Under the pieces are notes generated by a model. That model had not been told where the DNA came from. It did no database searches and saw nothing but the letters and a program-made list of their open reading frames with translations. From Thermoplasmata archaeon (lineage in GTDB: Archaea > Thermoplasmatota > Thermoplasmata > Lutacidiplasmatales > UBA184): a stretch of DNA of 12,431 bases. Location of the stretch: positions 1-12,431 of the forward strand of contig JASHYQ010000175.1 of the NCBI GenBank assembly GCA_030042955.1, in the 5' to 3' direction. Below are positions 6,246 to 12,431 of the stretch, piece after piece (position 1 is the first letter of the stretch; every line of letters starts with the position of its first letter). The position numbers and the translations under genes are program-made.

Positions 6246-7146
6246 TAGCTTTCCCGAGCGCCGGCGCGCCCGGGAGAAGGGCGGCGAGGGTCGGGAGGGT
6301 CGTCCCCGCGGGGAGGCTGCAGCTCACCGGTCCGGCGCTGTGGTTCTCGACGGTCGTCCCGATCACGGTGGCGTTGAACTCGGAGCCGGAGCTGTTCGCG
6401 ATGGGGGAGAGGGTACAGGTCGTGTACACCACCTCCCAAACGGGCTGGATGATGACGACACTCGCCCCCACGATGATCTCGGTCGCGTTCGGGTGCGCAG
6501 CGAGGAAGGCACCCCCGCCCGCAGCGTTCACGACGTTGACGATCGTGGGGGAGTCGGGAGAGCCACTCGGGAAGGGTACGAGGTAGTTCGTCAGCTTCGC
6601 ACACGACGTGCCTTCGAGGGTGAAGAGCTCGGAGGAAACCCCCCCGTTCACCATGATGCCGACCGCACCGCCGGAGTCGTTGACGTACAGGACAACCCAG
6701 AACGCGGACGCCCCGGCTCCGGCGGAGGCCGGGGTCGCCTGGACGACCACGTCCTTCGGGAGGTCGGAGGTCAGGGTGGCGTTGCAGCCGTCGACACCCT
6801 TCACGCCGGTGAGGTTGCCGGTGGGAACGGTCAGGGAGATCGGGACCCGCGAGGCGAGACCCAGAGCCGCCCCCCACGGTCCGCCCGGAACCGAATTCGC
6901 GGTTGGCTGCCCCTCGCTCGCCGCCCCTTGGAACGTCGGGGCGAACGGGGGAGGACTGGCCGGTCCCTTGAGGAGCGGGACCACCCCGGTCGCGACGAGC
7001 CCGCCCACGAGGAGGGCGACCGCCACGAGGAGGGCCACCGCGGGGACGAGCCAGCGGCGGTGCCGCCTCCCGGAGGCGGACCCCGCAGACGAGGAACCGA
7101 CTGGAACCGGCGCCGGAGGCGGCGGCGACGGAGAGGGTTCGGCCAT
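6241..7146 (-). CDS. N-terminally anchored extracytoplasmic protein, function unknown
   Basis: A 301-residue protein: a Pro/Ser-rich cytoplasmic head (1-26), a basic stop RRHRR (27-31), one strong hydrophobic helix (33-53), then a ~240-residue external part. The frame is open upstream of ATG 7146, but the residues there are not hydrophobic or family-like, and a TATA-like GCTTTTCTA about 29 bases before ATG supports this start as leaderless. The external part is rich in Gly, Ala, Val and Thr, with predicted beta strands, four Cys (121, 182, 244, 276) that could form two disulfides, and several Asn-X-Ser/Thr sites (for example 111, 122, 220, 251, 258, 268) expected of an archaeal glycosylated surface protein. 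There is no lipobox Cys and no class III (prepilin) cleavage motif. I do not recognise the family. It is divergent from the prepilin peptidase gene. Confidence 0.75.
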   Translation of the reverse strand: MAEPSPSPPPPAPVPVGSSSAGSASGRRHRRWLVPAVALLVAVALLVGGLVATGVVPLLKGPASPPPFAPTFQGAASEGQPTANSVPGGPWGAALGLASRVPISLTVPTGNLTGVKGVDGCNATLTSDLPKDVVVQATPASAGAGASAFWVVLYVNDSGGAVGIMVNGGVSSELFTLEGTSCAKLTNYLVPFPSGSPDSPTIVNVVNAAGGGAFLAAHPNATEIIVGASVVIIQPVWEVVYTTCTLSPIANSSGSEFNATVIGTTVENHSAGPVSCSLPAGTTLPTLAALLPGAPALGKAI

Positions 7147-7257
7147 ACATCCGTAAGAAGACCCGGTGCGTAGAAAAGCGAGACCGCCCCCTGCGCTCGC
7201 AAACTCGGGCTTATCAAGGAGGGTTCGCGTCGGGAACCGTGCCGCGGAGGTGCTAGC
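7147..7257. promoter_or_regulatory. Divergent promoter region of the anchored protein and prepilin peptidase
   Basis: The region holds a TATA-like GCTTTTCTA for the leftward gene (7171-7179 on the minus strand) and, for the rightward gene, GCTTATCAA (about 7209-7217), ~45 bases before 7258. A strong Shine-Dalgarno, GGAGGTG (7246-7252), stands at its right end. No other structure is seen. Confidence 0.45.
7246..7252 (+). promoter_or_regulatory. Shine-Dalgarno that decides the prepilin peptidase start
   Basis: GGAGGTG, the strongest ribosome-binding sequence I noticed in the window. It is spaced for initiation at ACG 7258 or ATC 7261 and is more than 50 bases from the first GTG in frame at 7306. 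No ATG, GTG or TTG exists in this frame between the stop at 7171 and 7306. Confidence 0.6.
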
Positions 7258-8169
7258 ACGATCCCGGACTCTACGCTGCTCGACATCAGCGCGGGCCTCC
7301 TCCTCGTGGGGCTCGGGGTCGCCGCCGCCATGGATGTCCGGATTCGGGAAGTCCCGGACTCGCTCTGGGTGGTGCTCGCCCTCGCCGGAACGGTACTCGG
7401 AGCCCTGGCCATCGCGCCGGGGGGATGGATCCCCCTCCTCCTCTGGCTGGTCGCCGCCGGGTTCGTGTTCGAGCACCTGCTCCCGTGGGACTCGGCGTTC
7501 GAGGGGACCGAGGCGGCCGATTGGGTGGAACTGGGCATCTACCTCCTGGTCCTGGTGATCGTCGGGGCGGCGGTCCTCCGGTTGGGCCTCGGACCGTCCG
7601 CCGTCCCGGATTCCGTCGTCGCCTTGATCGTCACGGTCCTGTTCGCGCGCGGCCTCTTCGAAGCGGGGGTGCTCTTCGGTGGCGCCGACGCGAAGGCCGT
7701 CATGGTCGCGGGTCTGATGGTCCCAATCTTCGCGACCTCGGTGTTCCCGGTGCCGGCGTCGGTCCAGCCGGTCACCTCGGTGCTCCCGTTCGCCGTCGAC
7801 CTCCTGTTGGATGCCGCGCTCCTCTCCCTCGTGGTCCCGATCGCGATCGGGATCCTGAACCTGAGCCGAGCCGAGTTCCGGTTCCGCGACGGGTTCACGA
7901 CCTTCACCATGCCCGTCGCCGACCTGCCCAAGCGGTGGGTATGGGTCCGGGACCCCGCTTTCCCGGTCGACCGGGCCAAGGAGGATGCGATCGAGACCTC
8001 CGAGGAGGACCAGAAGTGGAGGGCGGAGATCGCCGCGAAGCTCGAGGCGCGAGGAGCGACCCGGGTCCGCGTGGGACCGCAGCTCCCTTTCATCGTGTTC
8101 CTCTTCGTGGGGGCGGTCGCCGCGGTCGGGTGGGGCAACCTCATCTTGGACCTGCTGGTCCTTCTCTAG
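7258..8169 (+). CDS. Archaeal prepilin peptidase (class A24 aspartyl protease), start codon uncertain
   Basis: A multi-helix membrane protease that would trim class III signal peptides of archaeal pilins or archaellins at the inner face of the membrane. The two catalytic Asp sites are [10 protein letters not shown] (7330-7359) and GGADAK (7678-7695), as in FlaK/PibD. C-terminal of these, a soluble stretch (7867-8082, rich in charged residues) precedes a last helix, as in the archaeal type II C-terminal extension. The first canonical start in frame is GTG 7306, giving 287 residues, but that cuts the first helix in half. The frame extends upstream as [16 protein letters not shown], completing the helix and putting the first Asp near residue 26, close to its place in PibD. 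A strong GGAGGTG ends 6 bases before an ACG at 7258, one base from ATG. I therefore begin the feature at ACG 7258 and treat GTG 7306 as the fallback. Confidence 0.75.
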   Translation, partial: TIPDSTLLDISAGLLLVGLGVAAAMDVRIREVPDSLWVVLALAGTVLGALAIAPGGWIPLLLWLVAAGFVFEHLLPWDSAFEGTEAADWVELGIYLLVLVIVGAAVLRLGLGPSAVPDSVVALIVTVLFARGLFEAGVLFGGADAKAVMVAGLMVPIFATSVFPVPASVQPVTSVLPFAVDLLLDAALLSLVVPIAIGILNLSRAEFRFRDGFTTFTMPVADLPKRWVWVRDPAFPVDRAKEDAIETSEEDQKWRAEIAAKLEARGATRVRVGPQLPFIVFLFVGAVAAVGWGNLILDLLVLL

Positions 8170-8190
8170 TCGCGCCGCTTACCCGAGGGA

Positions 8191-8202
8191 AAGCTTTTTT
8201 CT
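8191..8202 (+). promoter_or_regulatory. T-rich element: mcmB promoter and/or terminator of the upstream gene
   Basis: AAGC followed by six T lies 22 bases after the prepilin peptidase stop and about 37 bases before the mcmB ATG. The spacing matches the TATA-like boxes of prs and S6e, and a purine-rich GAGGGAAAG just before it could be the TFB element. An archaeal U-tract terminator is equally possible; both roles may apply. Confidence 0.4.
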
Positions 8203-8234
8203 GCAGGGCCGGTCGAGAGAGCGAAGGGGAATCG

Positions 8235-8651
8235 ATGGCGAGACGTCCGAAGCCGACTCCCATCCGGGTCCTGATCGCGAAGCCGGGGCTCGACGGTCAC
8301 GACCGGGGGGCCAAGGTCGTCGCCCGCGCGCTCCGGGATGCCGGTATGGAGGTCATCTACGCCGGGCTTCGCCAGACCCCGGAGGACGTCGTGCGGGCGG
8401 CGCTCGAGGAGGATGTCGACCTGATCGGACTCTCGATCCTCTCCGGAGCCCACATGGCCCTCTTCCCGCGGATCCTCGCGCTGCTCAAAGAGCAGAAAGC
8501 GGACAAGATCCCCGTGTTCGCGGGCGGGATCATCCCCGACGAGGACGCTCGACGCCTCAAGAAGGCCGGGGTCCGGGCGATCTTCGGCCCCGGAACCTCC
8601 CTCGAGGAGATTGTCTCGACCGCTCGGCGGCTCGCGCGCGGCGCGGCATGA
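8235..8651 (+). CDS. Methylmalonyl-CoA mutase, cobalamin-binding (C-terminal) subunit
   Basis: The small subunit of the split archaeal mutase that interconverts (R)-methylmalonyl-CoA and succinyl-CoA with adenosylcobalamin. The 138 residues form one B12-binding Rossmann domain. The base-off DxHxxG motif is DGHDRG (20-25), with His22 expected to coordinate cobalt. [13 protein letters not shown] (61-73) and FAGGIIP (95-101) are the usual nucleotide-tail contacts. It starts at ATG 8235 behind a purine-rich GAAGGGGA. The meaB gene overlaps its stop as ATGA, a natural pairing because MeaB services this mutase. The large catalytic subunit is not in the window, nor are the epimerase and the carboxylase, so the complex must be completed from elsewhere. 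The domain also occurs in isobutyryl-CoA and ethylmalonyl-CoA mutases, so the substrate is inferred from family habit. Confidence 0.93.
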   Translation: MARRPKPTPIRVLIAKPGLDGHDRGAKVVARALRDAGMEVIYAGLRQTPEDVVRAALEEDVDLIGLSILSGAHMALFPRILALLKEQKADKIPVFAGGIIPDEDARRLKKAGVRAIFGPGTSLEEIVSTARRLARGAA

Positions 8652-9613
8652 GCGGCCCCGCCGGATTCCCGCCCGCGGCCCGGGCGATCCAGAAGGGCGA
8701 CCGGCGTGCTCTTGCCCGCACCATCACCGCGGTCGAGAACGGCGACCCGGCCGCGGTCCCCGTGGTCCGAGCCCTGTACCCGGCCACCGGCCGCATCCCG
8801 ATGGTGGGGCTGACCGGTCCGCTCGGTGTGGGCAAGTCGAGCCTCCTGAACGCCCTGGTCGGACTCCTCCGCGGCCAAGGCAAGACGGTCGGAGCCATCG
8901 CGGTCGACCCCTCCAGTCCGTTCTCGGGAGGTTCCGTCCTCGGCGACCGCATCCGCCTCGAGCGTCGCGCGGATGACGACGGCGTCTTCTTCCGCTCGAT
9001 GGCGAGCCGGGGGGAAGCGGGCGGGGTAGCCGCCTCGACGCGGGAGGTCGCCCGCCTCCTCGAGGCGGCGGGGTTCGACGTGGTTTTCGTCGAGACGGTA
9101 GGTTCGGGTCAGGCCGATGTGGCGATTCGGGAGATCGCGACGACCAGCGTCGTCGTCCTCGTCCCGCACTTGGGGGATGAGGTGCAGACCCTCAAGGCCG
9201 GACTCTTCGAGATCGCCGACGTCTTCGACGTCAACAAGTCCGACCTGCCGGGCGCGGAGCTCGCGGCCCGCGACCTCACGGAGCTCGCCAACATGGGCAC
9301 GACGCGCGACAACTGGAACTCCCGCGTGGTCCGCACCTCGACCACCACGCCCTCGGGGATCCCGGAGCTGTGGGAGGCGATCACCGCCCACGAGCGTTTC
9401 CTGGACGAGACGGGGGCGCGCGTCGCGGGCGAGCGCCGCCGACTCGCGGCCGAGATCGCCGGACGCCTTCGCGACCGCGTGGGCCGGGACGTCACCGACC
9501 GTCTCGAGCGGGACACCGAGCTGCGGCGCCTGCTCGACCAGGTCGTGGGCCGTAAGGTCGACCCGTGGAGCGCCGCGGACCGTCTCTACCGCGACTGGTA
9601 CCGCGCCCGATAG
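8648..9613 (+). CDS. meaB: MeaB/ArgK-type GTPase, methylmalonyl-CoA mutase chaperone
   Basis: A 321-residue SIMIBI-class G protein that in characterised systems guards the mutase, gating cobalamin loading and removing inactivated cofactor. Motifs in order are P-loop GPLGVGKSS (57-65), the signature [15 protein letters not shown] spanning the switch region, [22 protein letters not shown], and G4 NKSD. Several usually constant positions differ: the P-loop Pro-Gly-Ala-Gly is Leu-Gly-Val-Gly, the common VGVGQSE reads VGSGQAD, and PGxGDE reads PHLGDE. The core GKS and NKxD are intact, so it should still bind GTP. The helical C-terminus (RLYRDWYR at the very end) is the usual dimerisation region. 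It overlaps mcmB by four bases (ATGA), implying coupled translation. The family is clear; the altered residues make it a divergent branch. Confidence 0.92.
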   Translation: MSGPAGFPPAARAIQKGDRRALARTITAVENGDPAAVPVVRALYPATGRIPMVGLTGPLGVGKSSLLNALVGLLRGQGKTVGAIAVDPSSPFSGGSVLGDRIRLERRADDDGVFFRSMASRGEAGGVAASTREVARLLEAAGFDVVFVETVGSGQADVAIREIATTSVVVLVPHLGDEVQTLKAGLFEIADVFDVNKSDLPGAELAARDLTELANMGTTRDNWNSRVVRTSTTTPSGIPELWEAITAHERFLDETGARVAGERRRLAAEIAGRLRDRVGRDVTDRLERDTELRRLLDQVVGRKVDPWSAADRLYRDWYRAR

Positions 9614-9618
9614 GGACG

Positions 9619-10215
9619 ATGGCGCTCGCTCCCCCGCTCTGGTACCTGCTGCTGCTCGCCGGCGTCGCGGTGGTGGCTTACTTCGTCTTCGCGTCGTTCG
9701 TCTACGGCGCAGGGTACCAGCCTACCCCACGGCGCTCCGTCCGCACGATGCTCCGTCTCGCGGAGGTCGGGCCGGGCGACCTGGTCTACGACCTGGGAGC
9801 CGGTACCGGCGCGATCGTCTTCCGGGCGGCGCGGGTTTACCGCGCCCGGGTATTAGGGGTCGAGGTCGAGCCGCTCCGGTTCCTCGTCCTCTGGCTCCGG
9901 CGACGTCTTGGGCCGGCGAGCGACCGCATCGAGCTCCGGTGGGGGAACCTCTTCCACCTCGACTTCCACCCGGCGACGGTGGTCGCCGCCTTCCTCTGGC
10001 CGGGGGCGATGGCCCGGCTCCGGCCGAAGCTGGAGGCCGAGCTCCGCCCCGGTACCCGGGTCGTCAGCCACTGCCACAAGATCGAGGGCTGGACCCCGGC
10101 GGTCTATGACGAGGAGACCGACGTCTACTTCTACCGGTGGCCCGAGGCGCTCGCGCCGGCCGTCGCCCGACCGCCCCCGGACCTCCCCCGGGGGTCGGCT
10201 CTCGACAAAGGTTAA
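9619..10215 (+). CDS. Membrane-anchored class I methyltransferase, FAM173/ATPSCKMT-like
   Basis: A 198-residue protein with one N-terminal membrane helix (about 7-29) and a Rossmann SAM-dependent methyltransferase. Motif I is YDLGAGTGAI (57-66) and motif II is VLGVEVEP (78-85). The segment YQPTPRRSVRTMLRLAEV (33-50) before motif I, the AFLWPGAMARLRPKL run (124-138) and PGTRVVSHCHKIEGW (144-158) resemble, from memory, the FAM173 group, which includes the mitochondrial enzyme that methylates a lysine of the ATP synthase c subunit. By that likeness it may methylate a membrane protein, which is inference only. It lacks the Asp of the group's usual GxGDG (Thr here). I start at ATG 9619, 5 bases after the meaB stop; an in-frame ATG at 9565 lies inside meaB and adds residues ahead of the membrane helix. 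Its TAA is 25 bases from the next start, so it probably belongs to the same transcript. Confidence 0.8.
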   Translation: MALAPPLWYLLLLAGVAVVAYFVFASFVYGAGYQPTPRRSVRTMLRLAEVGPGDLVYDLGAGTGAIVFRAARVYRARVLGVEVEPLRFLVLWLRRRLGPASDRIELRWGNLFHLDFHPATVVAAFLWPGAMARLRPKLEAELRPGTRVVSHCHKIEGWTPAVYDEETDVYFYRWPEALAPAVARPPPDLPRGSALDKG

Positions 10216-10240
10216 TGCGCTTCGAGGGGTGGAAGCGTCG

Positions 10241-11488
10241 ATGGCGGAGCCCGCCCTCGTCGAAGACTATCACGCGGCCACGGTGTCCCGCCGGACCTTC
10301 CCCGACAGCATCGTGCTGTGGGACGAGACCCTGCGGGACGGCGAGCAAACCCCCGGGGTCCACTTCTCCCCCGAGGAGAAGCTCCAGATCGCCGAGCTGC
10401 TCTCCGACGTCGGGGTCCCGCTCCTCAACGCGGGGATCCCGGTCGTCTCCGAGAAGGAGGCCCGCGCTGTCCGCCTCGTGGCGCACGCGGGGCTGAAGGC
10501 GAAGGTGCTCGCCGCGGCCCGCACGGTCCCGAAGGACGTCGACGCGGTGATCCAGAGCGGGGCGACCCACATCGCGATCTTCGTGGCAGCGAGCAACGTC
10601 CACCTCCGGTACAAGCTCAAAATGACCCAGGCCGAGGTCCTCGCGGCGAGCCGTGCGACGGTCCGCCAGGCGAAGGACGCCGGGCTGCACGTCGCCTTCG
10701 TGACCGAGGACACGGTACGCGCTCCGTTCGACTTTGTCGGGCGTCTCTACCGCGCGGTCCAGGAGGAGGGGGCGGACCGGCTGGTCGTCGCCGACACGGT
10801 CGGCATCATGACCCCGCTGACGTTCCGGTGGTACCTCAAGGAGTTCCAGCGGCGGGTGAAGCCGAAGGACCTCTCGGTCCATTGCCACAACGACTTCGGG
10901 CTCGCCACCGCGAACACGCTCACGGCGATGGAGTGTGGGGCCCGCGCCCCCCACGTTTGCGTGAACGGGCTCGGGGAACGGGCCGGAAACGCTTCCCTCG
11001 AGGAGGTGGTGCTCTCGCTCGAGTCGCTCTACGGGGTCCGGACGGGGATCCAGACCGACCGGCTCTACGAGCTCTCCCGGCTCGTCGAGGAGCTCTCGGG
11101 GGTTCCGATCGCGGTCCACAAGGCGCTCGTGGGATACAACGCGTTCTCGCATGAGGCGGGAATCCACACGCACGGGATTCTCGCGCACACCCTCACCTAC
11201 GAGCCGCTCCAGCCCCACGTGGTCGGCCGCAAGCGCCAGATGATCCTAGGGAAGCACACCGGCAAGGCGGCCATCGTCGAGAAGCTGAAGGAGCGAGGGA
11301 TCACGGCGTCGGACCCGCTCCTGCTCGAGCTGCTCGACCGCGTCAAGACCGAGACCGAGGGGCGCTCGAAGGAGGAGCTGAGGAGATTCTTGGAGGCGTA
11401 CCGCCGCCTGTTCGAGCGCCCCGGTCTCTCCGACGAGGACTTCTGGGAGATCGTAGACGCGGTGGGCATCGGGCCGGTGAGGACGTGA
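10241..11488 (+). CDS. DRE-TIM acyltransferase: 2-isopropylmalate or homocitrate synthase group
   Basis: A cytoplasmic enzyme that condenses acetyl-CoA with a 2-oxo acid: 2-oxoisovalerate for leucine, 2-oxoglutarate for the aminoadipate lysine route, or a related acid. Catalytic signatures are DETLRDGEQTPG (28-39), metal ligands HCHND (214-218), NGLGERAGNASLEEV (242-256) and HEAGIH (304-309), followed by GKHTGKAA (337-344). At 415 residues it has the TIM barrel and the linker subdomains but no full C-terminal allosteric domain of leucine-inhibited LeuA (usually ~500 residues), so leucine feedback by that route is unlikely. The start is ATG 10241, eight bases after GAGGGGTGG. The next gene, an aconitase-fold dehydratase, overlaps by GTGA and would act on this product. 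Sequence alone does not settle isopropylmalate against homocitrate (or citramalate or Re-citrate) synthase. Confidence 0.9.
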   Translation: MAEPALVEDYHAATVSRRTFPDSIVLWDETLRDGEQTPGVHFSPEEKLQIAELLSDVGVPLLNAGIPVVSEKEARAVRLVAHAGLKAKVLAAARTVPKDVDAVIQSGATHIAIFVAASNVHLRYKLKMTQAEVLAASRATVRQAKDAGLHVAFVTEDTVRAPFDFVGRLYRAVQEEGADRLVVADTVGIMTPLTFRWYLKEFQRRVKPKDLSVHCHNDFGLATANTLTAMECGARAPHVCVNGLGERAGNASLEEVVLSLESLYGVRTGIQTDRLYELSRLVEELSGVPIAVHKALVGYNAFSHEAGIHTHGILAHTLTYEPLQPHVVGRKRQMILGKHTGKAAIVEKLKERGITASDPLLLELLDRVKTETEGRSKEELRRFLEAYRRLFERPGLSDEDFWEIVDAVGIGPVRT

Positions 11489-12431
11489 CCCGGGCGAACG
11501 GCCACGGTGAGACGCTGGCGGAGAAGCTGCTCGCGCGGGCCGGCGGGCTCGACCACGTCGTGCCCGGGCAGATCGTCGAGGGAAAGGTCGACCTCGCGAT
11601 GATGCACGAGCAGGGCGCCCAGACCGTCGCACCGTTCCATCAGATGGGTGCGGAGAAGGTGTGGGACCCGGACCGGGTCGTCATCGCGATCGACCACTGG
11701 GTGCCGGCCTCGACGGAGGGGGCCGCCGTCCTCCATCGGATTCTGCGCAAGTTCGCCGCCGAGACCCACCTCCCGCACTTTTACGACGTCGGCAACCACG
11801 GGATCTGTCACCAGATTCTCGCCGAGAACGGCTGGGTCGTCCCGGGCGACCTCGCGGTCGGCACCGACTCCCACACCAACATGCTGGGGGCGATGGGCGC
11901 GTTCGCGGCCGGCGTCGGCCCGACCGAGATGGCGGCCGTGCTGGCGCTCGGCGAGCTGTGGCTGAAGGTCCCCCCGACCCTCCAGGTACGGGTGCACGGA
12001 CGGTTCGGCCGGGGCGTGACGGCGAAGGACCTGGTCCTCCGAATCCTCGGGGAGATCAAGACGACGGGCGCGACGTACAAAGCGGTCGAGTTCACCGGCC
12101 CCACGGTCCGGGGCCTCTCGATGCCCGAGCGGTTTACGATCTGCAACATGACCACCGAGATGGGCGCCAAGGCCGGGATGGTCGCCCCCGACCAGACGAC
12201 GTTCGACTACCTCGCTCCGATCGCCAAGCACGCGATGCACCCGCTCCAGCCCGACGCGGACGCCCGCTACGAACGGGTGATCGACATCGACGTCGACGGG
12301 ATGCCGCCGATGGTCGCCTGCCCGTACTCTCCGGACAACGTCCGGCCGCTCCCCGAGGTCGTCCGGGAGCACGTCAAGGTCGACCAAGTCTTCCTGGGCT
12401 CCTGCACGAACGCGCGCATCGAGGACCTGAG
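11485..12431 (+). CDS. Aconitase-fold dehydratase large subunit (LeuC/homoaconitase type), partial
   Basis: The large, iron-sulfur subunit of 3-isopropylmalate dehydratase or homoaconitase, which moves the hydroxyl group of the preceding enzyme's product through an alkene intermediate. 315 residues are visible, about three-quarters of the usual ~420; the right edge cuts it. Motifs include DPDRVVIAIDHWVPA (61-75), GTDSHTN (126-132), GATYKAVEF (195-203), CNMTTEMGAKAG (220-231) and FLGSCTNARIEDL (303-315), where Cys307 is the first cluster ligand; the other two cluster Cys lie beyond the edge. The family's usual GSCTNGR has Ala for the second Gly. It starts at GTG 11485, overlapping the previous stop as GTGA, so translation is coupled. 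The small swivelling subunit would be expected next. Leucine versus lysine pathway is unresolved. Confidence 0.9.
   Translation, partial: MTRANGHGETLAEKLLARAGGLDHVVPGQIVEGKVDLAMMHEQGAQTVAPFHQMGAEKVWDPDRVVIAIDHWVPASTEGAAVLHRILRKFAAETHLPHFYDVGNHGICHQILAENGWVVPGDLAVGTDSHTNMLGAMGAFAAGVGPTEMAAVLALGELWLKVPPTLQVRVHGRFGRGVTAKDLVLRILGEIKTTGATYKAVEFTGPTVRGLSMPERFTICNMTTEMGAKAGMVAPDQTTFDYLAPIAKHAMHPLQPDADARYERVIDIDVDGMPPMVACPYSPDNVRPLPEVVREHVKVDQVFLGSCTNARIEDL

Noticed and set aside
6241..7146. Anchored protein considered as a pilin-like substrate of the adjacent prepilin peptidase
   Set aside because: The basic stretch is followed by a helix, but no class III cleavage motif (charged residue and Gly before the hydrophobic part) is visible.
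7147..7476. N-terminal extension of the anchored-protein frame to an ATG at 7476
   Set aside because: The added residues are charged and unlike a signal region, overlap the divergent prepilin peptidase gene, and lie upstream of the apparent TATA box.
9565..9618. Upstream ATG for the methyltransferase inside meaB
   Set aside because: The 18 extra residues are encoded within the meaB C-terminus and precede the membrane helix awkwardly; ATG 9619 directly starts the helix region.
1..12431. tRNA or rRNA genes, CRISPR arrays, insertion sequences, attachment sites
   Set aside because: Intergenic gaps are short (all under about 150 bases) and none shows cloverleaf-like, repeat-spacer or inverted-repeat structure on reading.

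Overview
This 12.4 kb window comes from a high-GC archaeon (I estimate about two-thirds G+C by eye). The archaeal assignment rests on ribosomal protein S6e, the translation initiation factor aIF2 gamma with its zinc knuckle, an archaeal/ER-type signal peptidase that uses Ser and His rather than Ser and Lys, an archaeal class A24 prepilin peptidase, and TATA-like promoter elements 25-40 bases upstream of several starts. A high-GC member of the Thermoplasmatota would fit, but that is only a guess from gene content. The high GC produces many long antisense open frames, which I treat as shadows.

Layout. Bases 1-3194 hold three minus-strand genes, read right to left: a signal peptidase with unusual charged tails, ribose-phosphate pyrophosphokinase (prs), and a two-part GNAT acetyltransferase that runs off the left edge. 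A 149-base divergent intergenic region precedes two plus-strand genes (3344-4408), a cyclase-family metal hydrolase and a four-helix membrane protein. Converging on these from the right (6206-4418, minus) is a tight translation operon, S6e, aIF2 gamma and a Trm112-like zinc protein, with ATGA overlaps at both junctions. Upstream, also minus, is an anchored extracytoplasmic protein of unknown function (7146-6241), whose stop codon lies inside the S6e promoter.

From about 7258 everything reads rightward: a prepilin peptidase with no normal start codon where one is expected; the B12-binding subunit of methylmalonyl-CoA mutase; its MeaB/ArgK-type chaperone GTPase (ATGA overlap); a membrane-anchored class I methyltransferase; a DRE-TIM acyltransferase of the isopropylmalate/homocitrate synthase group; and, with a GTGA overlap, the large subunit of an aconitase-fold dehydratase cut by the right edge.

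The genes fall into themes: nucleotide precursor supply (prs), protein export and processing (signal peptidase, prepilin peptidase), translation (S6e, aIF2 gamma, Trm112), B12-dependent propionyl/methylmalonyl-CoA metabolism (mcmB, meaB) and branched-chain or lysine-type 2-oxoacid elongation (acyltransferase and dehydratase). Most of this is housekeeping. I see no mobile element, CRISPR array, tRNA, rRNA or defence island, and I do not claim a new system. The points most worth a second look are the missing start codon of the prepilin peptidase, the tailed signal peptidase, the Trm112 coupling to translation initiation, and the membrane-tethered methyltransferase.
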